Part shown: piece after piece, positions 60,156 to 64,000 of the stretch
How the letters are laid out: the number at the start of each line of letters is the position of its first letter
How positions within the stretch are numbered: the first letter of the stretch is position 1
Source: Macrococcoides epidermidis
Lineage (GTDB): Bacteria > Bacillota > Bacilli > Staphylococcales > Staphylococcaceae
Reading direction: 5' to 3' (one strand)
NCBI RefSeq assembly: GCF_042659445.1
Contig: NZ_JBHSSR010000001.1
Length of the DNA: 64,000 nt
The notes under the pieces: generated by a model
Seen by the model: the letters and a program-made list of their open reading frames with translations, nothing else
The model's database searches: none
What the model was told of the DNA's origin: nothing
Program-made: the position numbers and the translations under genes

Positions 60156-60962
60156 TTATTTCAATTCCAATAATTCTTGATAATCATAAGAATAATTAGC
60201 ACGTTCAAGCGCTTCTTCTGTAATTTCTAGTAACTCTTCAAAACTATCTTCGACAAGATCTTCTTCAATAAATCCATCTTCTAATGTTTCATTATAATAT
60301 TCCAGACCTTGAGCAACAATAAAACATCTCGTATATAGAAAAGCATCATCTGAATTATATTTATTATCCTTTAAAGGTAGTTTTTCCAGTACTTCAAGAT
60401 GCTTTGCTAAAGTATTATGGAAAGAAATTATTTCTTCTCTAGGATATTTAGTTAACTTTTTGATTGCATATTGTTCATCAAGCTCGTCAGGGAAAAGATG
60501 GTCAATCACTTTCCAAAATTTTGTATCATCCATTTGCATTTTATTGTTCATTACGATTTCATCTTCTATTCCATAAAACTTATCTTTTTCTTCTTCAATT
60601 TTTTCTGGCCTATTTTCCTCCATCCAATCCCAAAATGGATCTCTAGCATTCATTAGGAAATGTTCGTTATTTTTAGGGATATGAAAATCTATTTCTATAT
60701 TTCCTATATATTCAAAATCGATACTTGAATCATGATATTCCTCTGCCCAACTTATTGCGAATTCTGAAAATGGATTTTTAGTAGGATAAATTTGTTTTAA
60801 TCTAGTATCAGTTAGTTTCGGTAAGGTAATGTCAATATAGTCAGCAACATAATATTGCTTTGATTTTTCAACTGTTTTAATAATAACTAAACATGTATAT
60901 AACCCGTACGGTAGTTTTTCTACTAGAACATCACCGGTTTTAAGTTTATCAAAATCATACAT
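60156..60962 (-). CDS. DUF4240-domain protein with Imm26-like N-terminus
   Basis: A 268-aa acidic protein. The C-terminal half (about 145-268, KFWKVIDHLFPDELDEQYAIKKLTKYPREEIISFHNTLAKHLEVL...TRCFIVAQGLEYYNETL) fits DUF4240. The N-terminal half (GDVLVEKLPYGLYTCLVIIKTVEKSKQYYVADYIDITLP) has the beta-rich look of immunity-protein family Imm26, so a polymorphic-toxin immunity function is possible. ATG start at 60962 after AAGGAGA. Upstream of the AlbA_2 gene on the same strand, separated by the 50-bp palindrome. Confidence 0.65.
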   Translation of the reverse strand: MYDFDKLKTGDVLVEKLPYGLYTCLVIIKTVEKSKQYYVADYIDITLPKLTDTRLKQIYPTKNPFSEFAISWAEEYHDSSIDFEYIGNIEIDFHIPKNNEHFLMNARDPFWDWMEENRPEKIEEEKDKFYGIEDEIVMNNKMQMDDTKFWKVIDHLFPDELDEQYAIKKLTKYPREEIISFHNTLAKHLEVLEKLPLKDNKYNSDDAFLYTRCFIVAQGLEYYNETLEDGFIEEDLVEDSFEELLEITEEALERANYSYDYQELLELK

Positions 60963-61006
60963 ATTTAAATCTCCTTGTAAAAACGTTTTATTTTAATTAC
61001 ATTTTA

Positions 61007-62200
61007 TCATTCTTTTAACATCTTAATCGCCTTTTCAAGTAAAACATCGCGTGATAATTCTTCAGTCGTCCATGGAATTTCGATATCTGGTGAAATTCCT
61101 TTTAAAGCCATAGAGACACCATGGTCTAAACCGTTATATCTTGAATAAGGACAAAGTAAGTCAAATTGATCGTTTAAATAGAGATAACTACAATTTGAAT
61201 AATCATTCATGCCTTTAGTAGCTCTTCCTATAACCGTCACAAATTCGCTATGTTTAACGGTCTCAACAAAATTGTCACCTGAACTCCCACATCTTTCGTT
61301 AGCGATTACAATAACTTTGATATCTTGAGCAATTCCGTCCAGTACAATCGGTTCAATATCATCGCTGAATTTGATCATACCTTTACCATAGTTATCAGAC
61401 ATTCTTTTGCGATATTCCTTAAACGCTTCCTTCGTCTCTCCCTCATCCATCTTCATCAAATCTTTATCCACTTTACTAATCATATAATCACAATATTTTT
61501 TTGTATAATTAAACGTTAATCCGTAGTCGATATTTAATATATATCCAGGTGGAAAGATGTATTCTAACAATGGATAATATGCAAAGTCACTGCCACCTCT
61601 ATTATCACGCACATCGATAATAAATTTTTTACTCCGTTTAAGTAAATTACGATTTTGTTTAATAAGTTCATGTAGTGCATTAACATTTTTAAAATCAGGT
61701 AATCTGATAAATATGTAATCATCATGATTTTCTATTCTATATTCTTCATCATATAATTCATCATTAGACGCGATAAAGATATTTTTAACTTCTCCATTTT
61801 TTATAGTTACAGTTTTATACTTACGAAGAACATTATGCCATTCGTATCTTTCAGGATTTGGATCAAATAATAAATCTGCTTCATTCTCAATTATATCTTG
61901 AATTGAGTGCTCACCTATTTTTATTATTTCACTACCAATCGATATGTCTGGGTCGATAGATTTTACAACAAACAGCCGATTATTATGGTTCTTACATAAG
62001 ATTGATATTTTTTTTGTATTCAGTTTATCAATAATACGTAAATGAGGATCATGCAGTTTATTGAGCTGTTCAGTTACATCGGGAAAGAAATCATGAATAT
62101 TTGAAAAATTCATCGATGTAATAATATCCTTTTTATCATCAAATCCGACATATTCCTCAATTAAATATTTACTTAATAACTCTAGTTCACTTTTAAACAT
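61007..62200 (-). CDS. S41 family peptidase
   Basis: A 397-aa protease of the S41 (tail-specific/CtpA-like) family. IDVRDNRGGSDFAYYPLLEYIF is the typical strand, and VIANERCGSSGDNFVETVKHSEFVTVIGRATKGMNDYS carries the catalytic Ser (GSSGDNF) with the following Lys. No PDZ or signal peptide is visible, so a cytoplasmic or novel variant. The ATG at 62200 has GGAGGG; a longer frame to 62272 is ignored. Upstream of the DUF4240 gene. Confidence 0.82.
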   Translation of the reverse strand: MFKSELELLSKYLIEEYVGFDDKKDIITSMNFSNIHDFFPDVTEQLNKLHDPHLRIIDKLNTKKISILCKNHNNRLFVVKSIDPDISIGSEIIKIGEHSIQDIIENEADLLFDPNPERYEWHNVLRKYKTVTIKNGEVKNIFIASNDELYDEEYRIENHDDYIFIRLPDFKNVNALHELIKQNRNLLKRSKKFIIDVRDNRGGSDFAYYPLLEYIFPPGYILNIDYGLTFNYTKKYCDYMISKVDKDLMKMDEGETKEAFKEYRKRMSDNYGKGMIKFSDDIEPIVLDGIAQDIKVIVIANERCGSSGDNFVETVKHSEFVTVIGRATKGMNDYSNCSYLYLNDQFDLLCPYSRYNGLDHGVSMALKGISPDIEIPWTTEELSRDVLLEKAIKMLKE

Positions 62201-62321
62201 TATATCCCTCCACCCTGTTAAATATACAGAATATTCAAATATAATTATATAATAATCATGATTAGATGACACTAAACAAATTAAACGATTGTCCCTTTTC
62301 TAATAAAGAGTTATATAGTAA

Positions 62322-62359
62322 GCAAAAAAGCACTTCTCGATTATCATCGAAAAGCACTT
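62322..62359 (-). terminator. Terminator of the HXXEE gene
   Basis: 14-bp stem (62328-62341 with 62346-62359, three G-U in the minus-strand RNA), followed on the minus strand by six T. Confidence 0.8.
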
Positions 62360-62404
62360 AAATTTTATGAAATTATTTATCTATAAAATTATACTGGACA
62401 CGAG

Positions 62405-62887
62405 TTAATATTTAAATTTATTAGAAATAATTTTATACATAATTAATAGATTGAAGATTGCTATAAGTAAAATTATAAGTATATAACCTACTAATTCTTT
62501 TATATCTACCTCAATCGTTATTAATAAATACGCTAATACAATCGAACTTAATGTCCCCATATAAAATCCTGGTATAATCTTCTTGATTACAATGGCCTGT
62601 ATATAATGAATCAAAATATGAACTATATAAACTATGATTAATGCAATGTATAATGAGATATTATTATTCATATAACAATAAAATGATAAGAGTATAATGA
62701 GGATCAATTGTTCGATAACGATAATAGTAAACTGAAAACTACTAATTGATGGTATCTTTTCAATTACTTTATTACTATTAATCCATTTTAACCGTTCCAC
62801 GAATCTAGGTAAAAATATAATCTCTTCTATTTCATGTGTCATGAATAGAATCGGAAACAACCAATACAGACTTGATTCATCTATCAT
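62405..62887 (-). CDS. HXXEE-domain membrane protein
   Basis: A 160-aa integral membrane protein with about four to five hydrophobic segments. MTHEIEEIIF near the N-terminus is the HxxEE motif that names the family (possibly a metal or heme-related membrane enzyme; function unknown). It overlaps the AhpD-like gene by 11 bases, so the pair is translationally coupled. Confidence 0.78.
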   Translation of the reverse strand: MIDESSLYWLFPILFMTHEIEEIIFLPRFVERLKWINSNKVIEKIPSISSFQFTIIVIEQLILIILLSFYCYMNNNISLYIALIIVYIVHILIHYIQAIVIKKIIPGFYMGTLSSIVLAYLLITIEVDIKELVGYILIILLIAIFNLLIMYKIISNKFKY

Positions 62888-63383
62888 CTATTTCGTTTCC
62901 AATATTACCTGAACCTATCGAAATTCGGTTCCATGTATTGACTTGATTAATTAGTAATATAAAATCAATATACTCTTTTTCTGATAAGTATTTTCTCATA
63001 TTCAAATAATCTTCATCTGAAATAGAATGTTCCGTGATTAGAGTTAGTTTTTTGGAGAATAAGAGTATTGTTTTCTCTTTATTATTAAAAATCTCATTTT
63101 CAATATCTAAGTTAATTATGTTTTCTATATACTTTTTCTCAACTTTCTTTTTTACTGCTTCTTTATAGTGCAACTCAATACAATAAGAACAACCATTTAA
63201 TACTGAAATATATAGCTTTACTAATGGTATTAGTTTTCTGTCCATCGTTATTTTATTTACATACTTTTCTTGTAACATAACATTTTCCATACCAACTGGA
63301 GATACTTTAAAATAGTTGACTCTATTATTCATATTCATAAAACTACCTGCCTTAACGATACCTTTTAATACTAAATTTTTCAT
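62877..63383 (-). CDS. AhpD-like / carboxymuconolactone decarboxylase family protein
   Basis: A 168-aa AhpD-like protein with the redox motif NGCSYCIELHYKEA (CxxC plus His) and a helical body. AhpD-like proteins reduce peroxidase partners or detoxify organic peroxides; here the partner may be the coupled HXXEE protein or none. The ATG at 63383 has AGGAGG. First gene of a two-gene operon divergent from a TetR regulator, the usual repressor-target layout. Confidence 0.8.
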   Translation of the reverse strand: MKNLVLKGIVKAGSFMNMNNRVNYFKVSPVGMENVMLQEKYVNKITMDRKLIPLVKLYISVLNGCSYCIELHYKEAVKKKVEKKYIENIINLDIENEIFNNKEKTILLFSKKLTLITEHSISDEDYLNMRKYLSEKEYIDFILLINQVNTWNRISIGSGNIGNEIDDR

Positions 63384-63511
63384 TAAAACTCCTCCTATTT
63401 GCAACATTTGTAGAACTTTTGTATATATAGTAAATTTATTATAAGAAAAACTCAATACTACTTAATTAAGTTCCACATAATTCAATTTTTGTTGCATAGG
63501 AGAAAATAGAA

Positions 63512-64000
63512 ATGAAAAAATCTAATAATCCATCAGTAATTAGATCTCAACAGTGGCTATATAATAGTTTAATAATGCTAATGAAAGATAAACCATTTGA
63601 TAGCATTACAATTGGTGAAATTACAAAAAATGCTGATCTTGATAGGACGACGTTTTATAGAAATTTTGACTCTAAAGAAGATATTTTGAATGTAGGCATT
63701 TCAAAAATTAAAAATAAATACATGGATGTATTAAAAAACACACAATCATTAAATATGGAATTTTTATCTCTCGCCTTTTTTAAAATTTGTTATGAAGAAA
63801 TTAATTTATTAAGACTGTTACATTCTCAAGGACTGTCCTTTTTATTACTTAATCAGTTTAATGAAATATTGCCTCAACTCCATATATCTGTTAAGAATAA
63901 ATTTAACTATCAAATAAGCGACGAACATCTTATTTTTGCTTTATATTTTAATACAGGAGGATTCTTTAATATTTTAATGAAATGGATGGAGGGTGGATTT
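63512..64000 (+). CDS. TetR/AcrR family regulator, cut by the window end
   Basis: N-terminal TetR HTH: QQWLYNSLIMLMKDKPFDSITIGEITKNADLDRTTFYRNFDSKEDIL (about residues 12-60). 163 codons are visible; the C-terminal ligand domain continues past the edge. The ATG follows AGGAG by about 9 bases. It is transcribed away from the AhpD/HXXEE operon and probably represses it in response to a small molecule or redox signal. Confidence 0.85.
   Translation, partial: MKKSNNPSVIRSQQWLYNSLIMLMKDKPFDSITIGEITKNADLDRTTFYRNFDSKEDILNVGISKIKNKYMDVLKNTQSLNMEFLSLAFFKICYEEINLLRLLHSQGLSFLLLNQFNEILPQLHISVKNKFNYQISDEHLIFALYFNTGGFFNILMKWMEGGF

Overview
The window is a low-GC Firmicute chromosome segment from the family Staphylococcaceae. 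ArlRS, OdhAB, the lysC-to-lysA lysine operon, CspA, XpaC/TelA, CvfB, FemA/FemB and PepF all read like staphylococcal proteins in staphylococcal order, but with many residue changes. That divergence, together with an adjacent femA-femB pair next to unfamiliar genes, suggests Macrococcus or a close relative rather than Staphylococcus itself. This is inference from remembered sequences; no search was run.

Core half (1 to about 34 kb): the 3' part of arlR and all of arlS; odhA-odhB (2-oxoglutarate dehydrogenase E1/E2); a ring-cleaving dioxygenase-like glyoxalase protein; a small conserved protein; a MoxR ATPase/VWA operon; brnQ; telA-xpaC; acyP; a DUF1033-type protein; cspA with a large 5' UTR hairpin; and the complete diaminopimelate/lysine operon lysC-asd-dapA-dapB-dapD-hipO-alr-lysA on the minus strand behind a lysine riboswitch. 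Then follow a YkpA/YbiT-type ABC-F ATPase, cvfB, a short-chain dehydrogenase, pepF, a secreted choice-of-anchor-I protein and femA-femB, whose products build the pentaglycine bridge. Strong hairpin terminators separate most convergent genes.

Accessory half (about 34 to 64 kb): a SatD-like HTH protein coupled to a short membrane protein resembling the C-terminal half of DUF3307 proteins; a DJ-1/PfpI protein; an M42 peptidase; an MFS transporter divergent from an SgrR-like regulator broken by one in-frame TAG; a Vga-like ABC-F protein with a small leader ORF; a degraded integrative element (17-bp direct repeats, a cargo membrane protein, an integrase remnant) at the 3' end of an SOS-regulated UmuC-like polymerase gene; a DUF4143 ATPase behind tandem palindromes; two GNAT acetyltransferases, one AAC(6')-like; a GntR/YtrA regulator with a DUF1648 membrane protein; a ParB-like protein; another ABC-F gene behind a translational-attenuator leader; an isochorismatase-like hydrolase, a cupin and an MFS transporter with its own leader; a YefM-YoeB toxin-antitoxin pair; a Nudix hydrolase, an APH-like kinase, a gluzincin-like metalloprotein and a GNAT; an AlbA_2-type ATP-binding protein; a DUF4240 protein; an S41 peptidase; and an AhpD-like/HXXEE pair divergent from a TetR regulator cut by the window end.

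The main points of interest are regulatory: the CTAGAGGA three-segment attenuator in front of the ABC-F gene at 51.8 kb, two 28-bp-spaced operator-like repeats before the SatD-like gene, two LexA boxes at the umuC promoter, and the relic element using the umuC 3' end as its attachment site. Starts were chosen by Shine-Dalgarno spacing, so many genes are shorter than their maximal open frame.
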